NCBI GenBank assembly: GCA_025774805.1
Contig: JALGZR010000103.1
Span: 1 to 19,938, forward strand
Source: a bacterium
GTDB taxonomy: Bacteria > ARS69
DNA length: 19,938 bases
Direction of reading: 5' to 3'
A model generated the notes under the pieces. The model did not search any database. It was not told the DNA's origin and worked only from the letters and a program-made list of their open reading frames with translations. The stretch's first letter is position 1; every line of letters starts with the position of its first letter. Positions 7,202 through 14,474 of this stretch are shown piece by piece. Both the position numbers and the translations under genes were made by a program.

Positions 7202-7221
7202 GGCGGGCCCTTGAGCCCGCC
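7202..7221 (+). terminator. Perfect stem-loop after the receiver gene
   Basis: GGCGGGC (7202-7208) pairs perfectly with GCCCGCC (7215-7221) around a 6-nt loop, 40 bases past the receiver stop. No U-tract follows. The 12-mer GCGGGCCCTTGA that forms its left arm and loop recurs at 7252-7263. Confidence 0.4.
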
Positions 7222-7259
7222 CACCGCCTCGCGACGAGCCTGCCGAGCAAAGCGGGCCC

Positions 7260-7302
7260 TTGACGACTCGATACCAATATGATATCATAATGGTATTAAT
7301 AC
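7260..7302 (+). promoter_or_regulatory. Promoter with triple 11-bp repeat operator for the SPFH/ribbon-helix-helix operon
   Basis: TTGACG (7260-7265), a 17-bp spacer and TATCAT (7283-7288) form a good sigma-70-type promoter in front of the SPFH gene. Laid over it are three consecutive 11-mers: GATACCAATAT (7270-7280), GATATCATAAT (7281-7291) and GGTATTAATAC (7292-7302). Read as inverted repeats, 7271-7296 is a near-perfect 26-bp palindrome centred on TGATATCA, and GTATTAATAC (7293-7302) is a perfect one. The block is strikingly AT-rich for this DNA. Phasing of one helical turn is typical of cooperative ribbon-helix-helix operators, and such a protein is encoded in the same operon; autorepression is inferred. 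Confidence 0.7.
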
Positions 7303-7345
7303 TGCCCGAATCGAAAGGAAATCGAAAGGAGGAGGTGGTCGGTCC

Positions 7346-8212
7346 ATGACCCGCGAAATCACGCGCAAGCCCGCTCCGGGCGCCATGATGCTCATCCTCA
7401 TCCTCGCCCTCTTCGCCCTCTCGCTCTTCATGCTGATCGGGGGCGCGGCCGACGGGGCCCTCGGACCCATTCTGCTGGGTGTCGCCGGCATCGTGATCTC
7501 GGTGGTCCTGTCGATCGGGTTCTTCATCGTGAATCCGAACGAGGCCGCAGTGCTCGTGTTCTTCGGGAGATACACGGGATCGGTGAAGAGGAACGGCTTC
7601 TTCTGGGTGAACCCGTTCACCGTCAAGACCAAGATCTCGCTGCGCGCCCGGAACCTCAACGGAGAGAAGCTCAAGGTCAACGACCAGGCCGGGAACCCCA
7701 TCGAGATCGCCGCCGTCGTGGTGTGGGAGGTCGAGAGCACCGCCCAGGCCCGCTTCGACGTCGACGACTACGAGGAATACGTCCAGACGCAGAGCGAGTC
7801 GGCCGTACGGCACCTTGCGACGAGCTATCCGTACGACTCGCGCGAGGACGGAGAGCCCTCGCTTCGCGGAGACATCGAGGGCGTGAGCGAGCAGCTCGAG
7901 AAGGAGCTCGGCGACCGGTTGGGCCGCGCCGGCGTGCGGGTGATCGAGGCTCGGCTCTCGCACCTCGCGTACGCGCCCGAGATCGCGGGGGCGATGCTCC
8001 AGCGGCAGCAGGCCGACGCGATCATCGCCGCGCGCGCCAAGATCGTGGAGGGCGCCGTGGGAATGGTCGAGCACGCGCTCGAGGATCTGAGTCGCCACGA
8101 GGTCGTCCAGCTCGACGAGGAACGGAAGGCCACGATGGTCTCGAACTTGCTCGTGGTCCTCTGCAGTCACCAGGAGGCGCAGCCCGTCGTGAACGCCGGC
8201 AGCCTCTTCTAG
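7346..8212 (+). CDS. SPFH (band 7/stomatin-like) domain membrane protein
   Basis: Integral-membrane scaffold-type protein of 288 residues. Two transmembrane segments lie at about 14-32 ([19 protein letters not shown]) and 43-62 ([20 protein letters not shown]), followed by an SPFH domain starting [20 protein letters not shown] and [10 protein letters not shown], with [25 protein letters not shown] in its centre. The C-terminal half is a charged helix ([20 protein letters not shown]...[21 protein letters not shown]) typical of the family's oligomerising coiled coil. SPFH proteins form large membrane assemblies and often regulate proteases or membrane stress; the job here is unknown. The ribosome site AGGAGGAGGT (7327-7336) lies 9 bases upstream. 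It is followed by a small ribbon-helix-helix protein, and the pair shares one promoter and operator. Confidence 0.9.
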   Translation: MTREITRKPAPGAMMLILILALFALSLFMLIGGAADGALGPILLGVAGIVISVVLSIGFFIVNPNEAAVLVFFGRYTGSVKRNGFFWVNPFTVKTKISLRARNLNGEKLKVNDQAGNPIEIAAVVVWEVESTAQARFDVDDYEEYVQTQSESAVRHLATSYPYDSREDGEPSLRGDIEGVSEQLEKELGDRLGRAGVRVIEARLSHLAYAPEIAGAMLQRQQADAIIAARAKIVEGAVGMVEHALEDLSRHEVVQLDEERKATMVSNLLVVLCSHQEAQPVVNAGSLF

Positions 8213-8222
8213 TCCGGGCTAG
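8209..8222. repeat. 14-bp direct repeat CTAGTCCGGGCTAG, copy A
   Basis: CTAGTCCGGGCTAG overlaps the TAG stop of the SPFH gene. An identical copy lies at 8571-8584, so the two copies bracket the ribbon-helix-helix gene. The motif is close to palindromic (CTAG at both ends around YCCGGR). Confidence 0.7.
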
Positions 8223-8234
8223 TTCCGGCCCTCC

Positions 8235-8258
8235 GCCACCGCGCCACCGCGCCACCGC
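8235..8258. repeat. Three tandem 8-bp repeats GCCACCGC
   Basis: GCCACCGC occurs three times head to tail (8235-8242, 8243-8250, 8251-8258), then decays into GCCGCGCCGCGG. This is a small simple-sequence tract in the 101-base gap between the SPFH and ribbon-helix-helix genes; its copy number may vary between strains. Confidence 0.75.
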
Positions 8259-8313
8259 GCCGCGCCGCGGGGCGGCCGGCGGCGTTCATCGCCTCTCCGT
8301 TCCGGGGGACCGC

Positions 8314-8550
8314 GTGCCGAAGAGAAAGGCGTTCCTGTTGCGGATATCGCCCGATCTCTGGGAGGAGATCAGCGGGTGGGCGGCCGACGAGCTGCGCAGC
8401 GTAAACGGTCAGATCGAGTTCCTGCTCCGTCAAGCCGTTCGCCGGCACCGGACGGGAAAGCGCCAGGGATCCGGCGCGAGACCGCCCGGCCGAAGCGCGC
8501 GGGGACGCGCCCGGGACGACCGCGCCGCCGATTCGGAATCGAAGGGCTGA
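8314..8550 (+). CDS. Small ribbon-helix-helix (Arc/CopG-like) DNA-binding protein
   Basis: A 78-residue protein. Residues 3-47 form a ribbon-helix-helix: the beta strand RKAFLLRI, helix [15 protein letters not shown] and helix [18 protein letters not shown], with the usual N-G-Q/E-I hydrophobic pattern at helix B. The remaining 30 residues are an Arg/Gly/Ser-rich basic tail that looks disordered. The GTG at 8314 is preceded by GGGGGA (8304-8309) and places the beta strand at the N-terminus as expected. It is 101 bases downstream of the SPFH gene on the same strand. In this family the protein usually represses its own operon, and the three 11-bp repeats at 7270-7302 are a fitting site. No toxin-like gene is adjacent, so it need not be an antitoxin. 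Confidence 0.85.
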   Translation: MPKRKAFLLRISPDLWEEISGWAADELRSVNGQIEFLLRQAVRRHRTGKRQGSGARPPGRSARGRARDDRAADSESKG

Positions 8551-8570
8551 TCTCGGGATCGAAATGCAGG

Positions 8571-8584
8571 CTAGTCCGGGCTAG
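8571..8584. repeat. 14-bp direct repeat CTAGTCCGGGCTAG, copy B
   Basis: Identical to 8209-8222. It is preceded by AATGCAGG, so AATGCAGGCTAG (8563-8574) equals the right terminus of the dispersed repeat at 14475-14655. It overlaps the stop codon of the convergent lipoprotein gene (8581-8583). Confidence 0.65.
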
Positions 8585-9486
8585 AGGTCTTCGCAGGGGT
8601 TGCCGAACTCGGGATCCAGCATGTCCGCATTGCAGGTGCGCCCCTCCACCACGAACGTCACGCCGCCGGCCCCGTCGAAGAAGACCGACGCGGGGAACCC
8701 GAGCTGGAATCCGCCGACGGGTGATCCGAACATGGCGATCTCGTAGGCTCCGCCCGGCCAGTCGGCGTAAACCGGCTCGCGTCCCTCGTCGTAGTCATAC
8801 TCGAGGGCGAGCTCCTCGATGATCAGGAAGGGGACGTCCTCGTCGCCGATGCGAACCGTCCCGGTGACGTCCATCCTCCCGCCCGAAGCGCGCGTTCCGT
8901 CCAGCTCGTATGTGAGAACCCCGTCGGGCGCGTAGCCCAGCTCGAAGTCCTCGGGGCAGAACATCGGAGTGCCCGGCGTCTCGATCTTCAGGAGGAGACT
9001 CTCGAACGCCGGCACCTGAATCGAGAGCCCCTGGCTGCCCGCCGGATCACAGTGATTGAACGGGAAGCGGACCGTGAAACGGAGACCGGGGTCGGTCTCC
9101 TCGAAAAACATGACCACCTGGCCGTTGAACACGAGGGGGAGGAAGTCGTCGCAGCCCACCACGAACTCGAGAAAGGTCATCGTCGCCGCGCGCCCGGACT
9201 CGTCCAGGGAGATCGACATCGTTCCCGGCCCGGTGCAGCTCTGCACGAACTCGGGAACGTCCAGCCCCCGGTCGACGGCGTCGAGAGCGCGAACGGCGAT
9301 CTCGTGCGTGGCCTGCATGAGATACGCCGAGATCAGGGCGCTGTTGTAGAAGCCGTCGCCGTCCAGGTTCCCCGTGCTGGGGGGCTCGACCGGGCCGCGG
9401 TCGTCGTCACATCCGACCGCGAGCAGGAATCCGGCGAGAGCGCCGCCCAAGAGCCATCGGCGGGGCGGCAGACGGGAAGTAGACAT
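8581..9486 (-). CDS. Lipoprotein of unknown function
   Basis: A 301-residue protein with a type II signal peptide: basic RLPPRR, hydrophobic WLLGGALAGFLLAVG and a lipobox L22-A-V-G-C26, so C26 would be lipidated. D27-D28-D29 follow the cysteine; in E. coli an aspartate there can keep a lipoprotein in the inner membrane, which may not hold in this lineage. The mature part is acidic, rich in beta-type sequence (LSIQVPAFESLLLKIETPG; RMDVTGTVRIGDEDVPFLII) and carries six further cysteines that could form disulfides. I recognise no domain. GGAG precedes the ATG at 9486; the frame stays open upstream to 9687 but there overlaps repeat copy 2, so the ATG is preferred. It converges on the ribbon-helix-helix gene with only 30 bases between stops. 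Confidence 0.85.
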   Translation of the reverse strand: MSTSRLPPRRWLLGGALAGFLLAVGCDDDRGPVEPPSTGNLDGDGFYNSALISAYLMQATHEIAVRALDAVDRGLDVPEFVQSCTGPGTMSISLDESGRAATMTFLEFVVGCDDFLPLVFNGQVVMFFEETDPGLRFTVRFPFNHCDPAGSQGLSIQVPAFESLLLKIETPGTPMFCPEDFELGYAPDGVLTYELDGTRASGGRMDVTGTVRIGDEDVPFLIIEELALEYDYDEGREPVYADWPGGAYEIAMFGSPVGGFQLGFPASVFFDGAGGVTFVVEGRTCNADMLDPEFGNPCEDL

Positions 9487-9531
9487 CACGGACTCCTCGG
9501 TCGATTCGTCGGTCGATTCGGGGGACCCGAT

Positions 9532-9731
9532 GCTGACCGTTCCCACCAGATTTAGCAAAGGGGATCCCGGATGTCCAGCGAGGGGGCTCGCCGGACCGCA
9601 CCCGGCATCGTCGCGGCGGGGGTTTCGCCCTACGACGGGGCTCCGGCCCCGCTCCGGACGAAGACCCCCGGTCTCCCCGCCGGGCACGCCTCTCCGCGGC
9701 CTCAGGACGGATCTGGTGAGATATACAGGCC
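9532..9731 (+). repeat. Dispersed MITE-like repeat, copy 2 (about 200 bp)
   Basis: Same family and same orientation as 14475-14655. Inner termini CCCACCAGA (9542-9550) and TCTGGTGAGA (9712-9721) are inverted repeats; the right end reads on as TATACAGGC, matching the other termini with few changes. The core holds the perfect stem-loop CGGGGC-TCCG-GCCCCG (9636-9651). Both ends are less well preserved than in the other copies, and the CTAG tips are lost, so the outer limits are approximate. It fills most of the 325-base gap between the lipoprotein and deformylase genes. Confidence 0.65.
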
Positions 9732-9811
9732 CGGCGGGGACGGGCTAAACTCGGCAGGCCCCGATATCGACCCCGACCCCGCTCCGGCGAAAGAGAGCCA
9801 CGAGAGGCGGC

Positions 9812-10354
9812 ATGGCGATCCTCAAGGTGGCCCGCATGGGCCATCCGGTGCTGGTACGGAAGGCGGATCCGGTGGACCCGTCTCACGTGCCCCGTCCGGA
9901 GTTTCAGCGCTTCATCAACGACATGATCGAGACGATGCGGGACGCCCCCGGGGTGGGCTTGGCGGCCCCCCAGGTCCACGTTCCCCTCCGGCTCTTCGTG
10001 ATGGACCCCGGGCCGACGGAGGCCGGCCGCGAAGGGCTCGCCGTCGTCGTCAATCCGGAGCTCACGTTTCCCGGCCCGGAGAAGATCCGCCTCTGGGAGG
10101 GATGCCTCTCCGTGCCGGGCATCCGCGGGCTCACCGAGCGGTGGGCCGAGGTCGAGGTTCGCTGTCTCGACCGGGACGGGCGGGAGCGAACGCACTCGCT
10201 GGAGGGCTTCCCGGCCGCGGTCGTGCAGCACGAGACGGATCATCTCGACGGGCTCCTCTTCCTTTCGCGGATGCCCGATCTGACGGAGGTCGCGTTCGAA
10301 GAGGAGTACGCGCGCTACCGGGCCGAGAACGACAGCCCGCCCTCCGAGGACTGA
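9812..10354 (+). CDS. def: Peptide deformylase
   Basis: Metal-dependent hydrolase that removes the formyl group from the N-terminal methionine of new proteins. It has 180 residues with all three family motifs in order: GVGLAAPQ (47-54), EGCLS (96-100, metal ligand C98) and QHETDHLDG (139-147, metal ligands H140 and H144, catalytic E141). The ATG at 9812 is preceded by GAGAGG and places ILKVARMGHPVL, the usual deformylase N-terminus, at the start. It is not followed by fmt, its frequent partner. Its TGA abuts the convergent stop of the phosphodiesterase gene with no gap. Confidence 0.96.
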   Translation: MAILKVARMGHPVLVRKADPVDPSHVPRPEFQRFINDMIETMRDAPGVGLAAPQVHVPLRLFVMDPGPTEAGREGLAVVVNPELTFPGPEKIRLWEGCLSVPGIRGLTERWAEVEVRCLDRDGRERTHSLEGFPAAVVQHETDHLDGLLFLSRMPDLTEVAFEEEYARYRAENDSPPSED

Positions 10355-12553
10355 TCACCGGATGTAGCCGAGGGCCCGCAGCTCCTCGCGGATCTTCTCG
10401 TCCGCCTCCGTCGGAATCGCCTCGGTCGACTCCTGCTCCCGAAGCCCGTAGCTCTCCACGTAACGGATCGGATGCTCTTCGAGCCAGTCGGGTTCGAAGA
10501 GGCCGGTCAGGACGACCCCCTCCATGTCCCGGCCGGCGGGAGCGCCCAGAACGTGGAGCACGGTCGGAGCGACGTCGAGCGCGTGCGCTCTCAGGATCTC
10601 CTCTCCCGACCGGAAGGGGGGACCGCTCGCCACGATGAGGCCGTTCATCCGGTGATCGCCGGAGTGCCCCTCGGGAATCCGGAAGTCCGAGAACGGGACC
10701 CTCCTTCCCGCGATGCGGGCCGTTCGCCCCGCGACGTCGACCGCAAAGACCACGCGGAGATACGGGCCATTCTCGTCCTCCCCCGTCTCCAAGGATCGGA
10801 ACAGAGGCGCCCCGGCGTCGGAACGCGCTCCCGCCAGCACCTCACGGGCGCTCTCCAGCGCCTCCTCGGGGGCGGCGGCCGCGGCTCCCGCCCGGAGCCG
10901 GCGGCGCGGGTCGACCGAGGGGGCCTCCTCGTCGAGAACTTCGCTCGCCGCCGGGTCGGCGAGGCCGCCCTCTCCGGGGAGAAGCGTGCAGAGTCCCGCC
11001 TCGGCCAGGAGGCGATTCGGATGGTACCAGCGGCTGCGCTCGTTGTTCGTCAGGAAGCCGTGGTCCGAGAGGATGATCACCGCCGTGCCCGGCTCGAGAA
11101 GCGCGAGCGCCTCGCCCAGCATCTCGTCCATGGAGTCGTAGTAGCGGTCGACGACGGGGCTCAGGAGCCGCATGTCCTCCTCGGAGATGTCCTCGTAGAG
11201 CCGGTTCGCGAGGTTCCCCGGATCCCGGGCCGCCAGCCGGTATTTCCAGTAGAGGTGCTGCGTGTTGTCGTTGCCCCGGAAGTAGAGGGCGGTGAGGTCG
11301 GGCTGGCCGTCGCGAAGCGCCTCGCGCGCCGTCTCCAGCGTGACGAGATCGTGACGGATCACGTCGTCGAGGATTCCCAGCGCCCGGCGAACCTGACCCC
11401 ATCGATTCGCGCGCCACTCCTCGAACGCCGGGCCGATACGCGTGAAGCGCGCCGCGTCGCGGTCGGGACGGACCTCGGCGCGGGCCCGCGCGGAGTCGAT
11501 GCGCGGCGTGAGATCGCGAGGCCACACCCGCCGGTCGAGACCGTCGAAGTCGACGCGATCGGAGATCATCACCCCCGGAACTTCCTCCGCGGGCCAGGTC
11601 ACGTACCAGTTCACGAACGCCACCGTGAAACCGACGGCCTTCGCCATGTTCCAGAGCGCGGGAGATCGGCGGAGATTGCCCGTCACCGGCACGCTCTCTC
11701 CGCCCCGGCGCACGACGAATCCGGTGATCCCGTGCTGCCGGGGGAGCATGCCGGTCGCCATCGAGGTCCACACGACGGGCGACATCGGCGGACGAATCGA
11801 GCGGAGGTCGCCGCGGGTCCCCTCGGCGATGAGCCGGGCGAGATTCGGGAGGCGACCTTCCGCGATCGCCTCGTCCACGAGGACCCCATCGAGGCCGTCG
11901 ACGCCGAGAAGAGCCACTTTGAGATCCGTCGGGGCGCGGCGCGGGTAGGCGAGCGTCCGTCCCTCCGGTCTCGCCGGTCCCCGCACCGCGGCGAGGACGA
12001 TGCCGATTCCCGTGAACGCGGTGACGAGAGGCAGGACGAGCGCGAGGCCGGCCAGTCTCCGGGGAGGGAGGAGACGGGGAAGGACGAGACCGGCCATCCC
12101 CGCCGCCCCGAGGGCGGCGGCCGCCGACACTCCGACCAGTGTCGCCCCGACGAAGTAGGAGAGGCCCCGGTGCCGCCACACCGCGCCGAAGACGAGGGTG
12201 TCGAAGACGAAGAGGAGCCCGGCCACCGCCACCCAGCGGAGTCCGGCCGGCAGGGAGCGGCCTCCCGGTCGGATCGCGCCCAGCCCGGCTCCGAGGATCG
12301 TCCCCAGGATCGCGTGCCCACCGACGTAGGCGGCCATCGCGACCCCTTCGGTGTCGAGCCGGATCAGGGACGCCTGGTCCAGTCGCCCGGAGAGAAACCG
12401 GAACGCGCGGTTCAGCACGTCGGCGAGCACGTGGTACGTCGGCGACCGCTCCAGGATCGTCAGGACGGCCCCGGCCGCTCCGCCCGCGAAGAAGCCCTCG
12501 AGCGAAGCGCGAGGGAGAGAAGAGGAAGAGGAGGAGAGGCGGTTCGCGCTCAC
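10355..12553 (-). CDS. Membrane-anchored alkaline-phosphatase-superfamily phosphodiesterase (type I phosphodiesterase/NPP-like)
   Basis: A 732-residue protein: about five hydrophobic N-terminal segments (roughly 20-33, 75-93, 104-126, 131-158, 168-190), then an extracytoplasmic catalytic domain from about 210. By pattern alignment with nucleotide pyrophosphatase/phosphodiesterases the metal ligands are all present: D219 (LLGVDGLDG), D429 and H433 (GNDNTQH), D497-H498 (ILSDHGF) and H634 (GDHRMNG). S258 in PPMSPVVWTSMATG aligns with the nucleophile. It probably hydrolyses a phosphodiester or phosphoester on the outer face of the membrane; the substrate is unknown. No ATG lies near the N-terminus. 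The GTG at 12553 is the best candidate but lacks a clear ribosome site, so the start is uncertain. It is the last gene of a minus-strand run M42 peptidase, unknown protein, phosphodiesterase. Confidence 0.88.
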   Translation of the reverse strand: MSANRLSSSSSSLPRASLEGFFAGGAAGAVLTILERSPTYHVLADVLNRAFRFLSGRLDQASLIRLDTEGVAMAAYVGGHAILGTILGAGLGAIRPGGRSLPAGLRWVAVAGLLFVFDTLVFGAVWRHRGLSYFVGATLVGVSAAAALGAAGMAGLVLPRLLPPRRLAGLALVLPLVTAFTGIGIVLAAVRGPARPEGRTLAYPRRAPTDLKVALLGVDGLDGVLVDEAIAEGRLPNLARLIAEGTRGDLRSIRPPMSPVVWTSMATGMLPRQHGITGFVVRRGGESVPVTGNLRRSPALWNMAKAVGFTVAFVNWYVTWPAEEVPGVMISDRVDFDGLDRRVWPRDLTPRIDSARARAEVRPDRDAARFTRIGPAFEEWRANRWGQVRRALGILDDVIRHDLVTLETAREALRDGQPDLTALYFRGNDNTQHLYWKYRLAARDPGNLANRLYEDISEEDMRLLSPVVDRYYDSMDEMLGEALALLEPGTAVIILSDHGFLTNNERSRWYHPNRLLAEAGLCTLLPGEGGLADPAASEVLDEEAPSVDPRRRLRAGAAAAAPEEALESAREVLAGARSDAGAPLFRSLETGEDENGPYLRVVFAVDVAGRTARIAGRRVPFSDFRIPEGHSGDHRMNGLIVASGPPFRSGEEILRAHALDVAPTVLHVLGAPAGRDMEGVVLTGLFEPDWLEEHPIRYVESYGLREQESTEAIPTEADEKIREELRALGYIR

Positions 12554-12602
12554 GGCAACCCGGGAAGGGGAGGAGCCGCTTGGGCCGCGACCCCTCTCCG
12601 GC

Positions 12603-13310
12603 TCAGGGAGCGGGCCGGCGACCGGTGGAGGTCTCGCGTTCCACCGTGTCGGGCGTCTCCGGCGTCTCGATCGGGCGTGGCTCCTGCGGAAGCAGGAGTC
12701 CGCGCAACTCGGTCGCATCGAAATCGGGGAGGGCCGGGTACGTGTCGCGCAACTCCTCGGGGAGCTTCTCCAGAATCTCCGCGATCGCCCGTCGCCCCCG
12801 CCCGGTCCGGATCACGACGTGGGGGGCGCGGCCGCCGAGGTCTTCCCGGGCAATGAAGGGCCAGCCCATGCGAAGGAACGTCTCCGCCACCTCACGACCG
12901 CTGAGCTCCCGCTCGTCGAGCTCGTGAATCGGCTGCATGAGCACCGCGGGACGGTTCAGCGCCTCTTCGATCGGAACGACGCGGATCTCGTCGGGAGTGA
13001 CCCGCACCGCGTTCAGGTCGTTCACGCGGCTGCGAAGGGCCTTCATGCGCTCTTCGCCGAAGGCCTCCAGCAGGACCCCCCCGGGGTGGACGACGACCCG
13101 ACCGAGGGGGAAGAGGCTCGGGTCGCTCTCACTCGAGTAACGGATCCACTCTCCCCGGGCGCACCGGTCGATCCGCGCCACGGCGAAGAGCGGGCTCCGC
13201 TCCAGTGGCTCGACCAGCGTCGAGGCGTCGGGGGTGAAGGTCGACGACTGGAGAATCGCGACGGCTTCGGGGTCCAGGCGGAGAGGATCGAGGGGTGGAG
13301 CCTTCGGCAT
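12603..13310 (-). CDS. Conserved-looking hypothetical protein, 235 residues
   Basis: I recognise no family. It is a soluble, charged protein without signal peptide or membrane segment. The central part has an even alternation of hydrophobic and charged residues (LGRVVVHPGGVLLEAFGEER; VTPDEIRVVPIEEAL; AVLMQPIHELDERELSGREV), and GWPFIAREDLGGRAPHVVIR follows before a helical segment (RRAIAEILEKLPEELRDTYP) and a Pro/Glu-rich tail. It contains no cysteine. The ATG at 13310 has a strong GGAGGAG seven bases upstream. It starts 17 bases after the M42 peptidase stop and ends 49 bases before the phosphodiesterase start, so the three genes probably form one transcript. Confidence 0.8.
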   Translation of the reverse strand: MPKAPPLDPLRLDPEAVAILQSSTFTPDASTLVEPLERSPLFAVARIDRCARGEWIRYSSESDPSLFPLGRVVVHPGGVLLEAFGEERMKALRSRVNDLNAVRVTPDEIRVVPIEEALNRPAVLMQPIHELDERELSGREVAETFLRMGWPFIAREDLGGRAPHVVIRTGRGRRAIAEILEKLPEELRDTYPALPDFDATELRGLLLPQEPRPIETPETPDTVERETSTGRRPAP

Positions 13311-13327
13311 GGAAACTCCTCCGTCCG

Positions 13328-14392
13328 TCAGAAGTCGATCGGCACCCGGTGCGCTTGCCCGATGAAAGCGGCCAGGAGGTCGATCGACGCCTGGATGTCC
13401 TTACGGTGGCACATCTCGATGACGGAATGCACGTACCGGCACGGTACCGAGATGCACCCGGCGGGGACTCCTCTCCCGGCGCGCTGAATGGCGGCGGTGT
13501 CCGTGCCTCCCTTCGGCAGCACCTCCATCTGGTGCGGAATCTTCTTCGACTCGGCGACGGAGCGAAGCGCATCGACGACGCGGAAGTCACTGATCACGCT
13601 GCTGTCCATGATCTTGATCGCGGCACCCTTTCCGAGCTCGGACACCCGGTCCTGATTCGCGGCTCCGGGGACGTCGTTCGCGAGGGTGACGTCGAGGGCG
13701 ATTCCGAGGTCGGGCTCGAGACGGCGCGCCGCCACCTCGGCGCCCCGGATGCCGACCTCCTCCTGTGTCGTCGCGACGGCGATCACCTCGACCCCGTGCG
13801 CCCGCGATTTGCGGATCGCTTCGATCATCACGAAGACGCCGACGCGATCGTCGAGGGACTTCGTGGACACCGCGTCTCCGACCTCGACGAAATCGCGCTC
13901 GCGGGTCGCCAGGTCGCCGATCCGCACGACCTTCTGCACCTTGGATCGCGGCATTCCGAGATCGATGAAGAACGTCTCGATCTTCGGCATCTTCGACCGT
14001 TCTTCGTCGGTGAGGAGATGGATGGGCTTGGACCCGATCAGCCCGATCACGTCCTTTCTTCCGTGCACGATCACGCGCTGCGCGGAGAGCGTCTTCGGAT
14101 CGAAGCCGCCGAGCGTCGTGAACCGGAGAAAACCGTTCTCCTCGATGTGCGTGACCATGAGGCTGATCTCGTCCATGTGAGCGGAGAGCATCAGTCGTCG
14201 GGGGGCGCCCTTCTTGGGGACGGATCGACCCCGACCCCGGGGGGAACGCGTGGCGACCAGGTTGCCCAGGCGATCGATCTCGATCGTGTCCGTGAGGGGG
14301 GCGAGCTCGCGAGTCACGACCTCTCGGACCCGTTCTTCCCGGCCCGGGCCACCGCCGGTCCGACAGAGTTCGCTCAGCAGTTCGAGGTTCAT
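13328..14392 (-). CDS. M42-family metallo-aminopeptidase
   Basis: Cytoplasmic di-metal aminopeptidase (FrvX/YsdC/TET-like, M42) of 354 residues that trims N-terminal residues from peptides; family members usually form large dodecamers. Expected ligands and catalytic residues are visible: H72 and D74 (SAHMDEIS), D181 (TKSLDDRVG), E211 (general base) and E212 (TTQEEVGIRGAEVA), D234 (ALDVTLAND) and H322 (YVHSVIEM). PKGGTDTAAIQRAGRGVPAG is the usual C-terminal motif. The ATG at 14392 is preceded by GAGGAGG; the frame stays open six codons further, but the family N-terminus (MNLELLSELC) fits this start. It leads the operon with the unknown protein and the phosphodiesterase. The 410-base gap upstream holds repeat copy 3. 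Confidence 0.94.
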   Translation of the reverse strand: MNLELLSELCRTGGGPGREERVREVVTRELAPLTDTIEIDRLGNLVATRSPRGRGRSVPKKGAPRRLMLSAHMDEISLMVTHIEENGFLRFTTLGGFDPKTLSAQRVIVHGRKDVIGLIGSKPIHLLTDEERSKMPKIETFFIDLGMPRSKVQKVVRIGDLATRERDFVEVGDAVSTKSLDDRVGVFVMIEAIRKSRAHGVEVIAVATTQEEVGIRGAEVAARRLEPDLGIALDVTLANDVPGAANQDRVSELGKGAAIKIMDSSVISDFRVVDALRSVAESKKIPHQMEVLPKGGTDTAAIQRAGRGVPAGCISVPCRYVHSVIEMCHRKDIQASIDLLAAFIGQAHRVPIDF

Positions 14393-14474
14393 GGATCCTC
14401 CTCGGAGCACGTGCCGGCAGGGGGAGGGAGGGCACGCACTGAGAATGGATGGTAACGTTCCGTGGGAAGAGGGA

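Noticed and set aside
7028-8170. Minus-strand open frame opposite the SPFH gene
   Set aside because: Asp/His/Val-rich product without domains; the plus strand has a clear SPFH protein with a strong ribosome site.
8235-8258. Possible CRISPR array
   Set aside because: Three 8-bp units without spacers are a simple tandem repeat, and no cas genes are present.
8209-8550. Toxin-antitoxin module around the ribbon-helix-helix gene
   Set aside because: No small toxin-like gene is next to it; the partner is a membrane SPFH protein, and the gene converges on a lipoprotein.
10349-10357. Abutting convergent stops of def and the phosphodiesterase gene
   Set aside because: TGA and TCA meet as TGATCA; compact but ordinary, with no hairpin that I can see around it.
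10472-12856. Long plus-strand open frame of nearly 800 codons opposite the phosphodiesterase gene
   Set aside because: It mirrors a minus-strand gene with full catalytic motifs; the product is Arg/Glu/His-rich with no domain, typical of antisense frames in GC-rich DNA.
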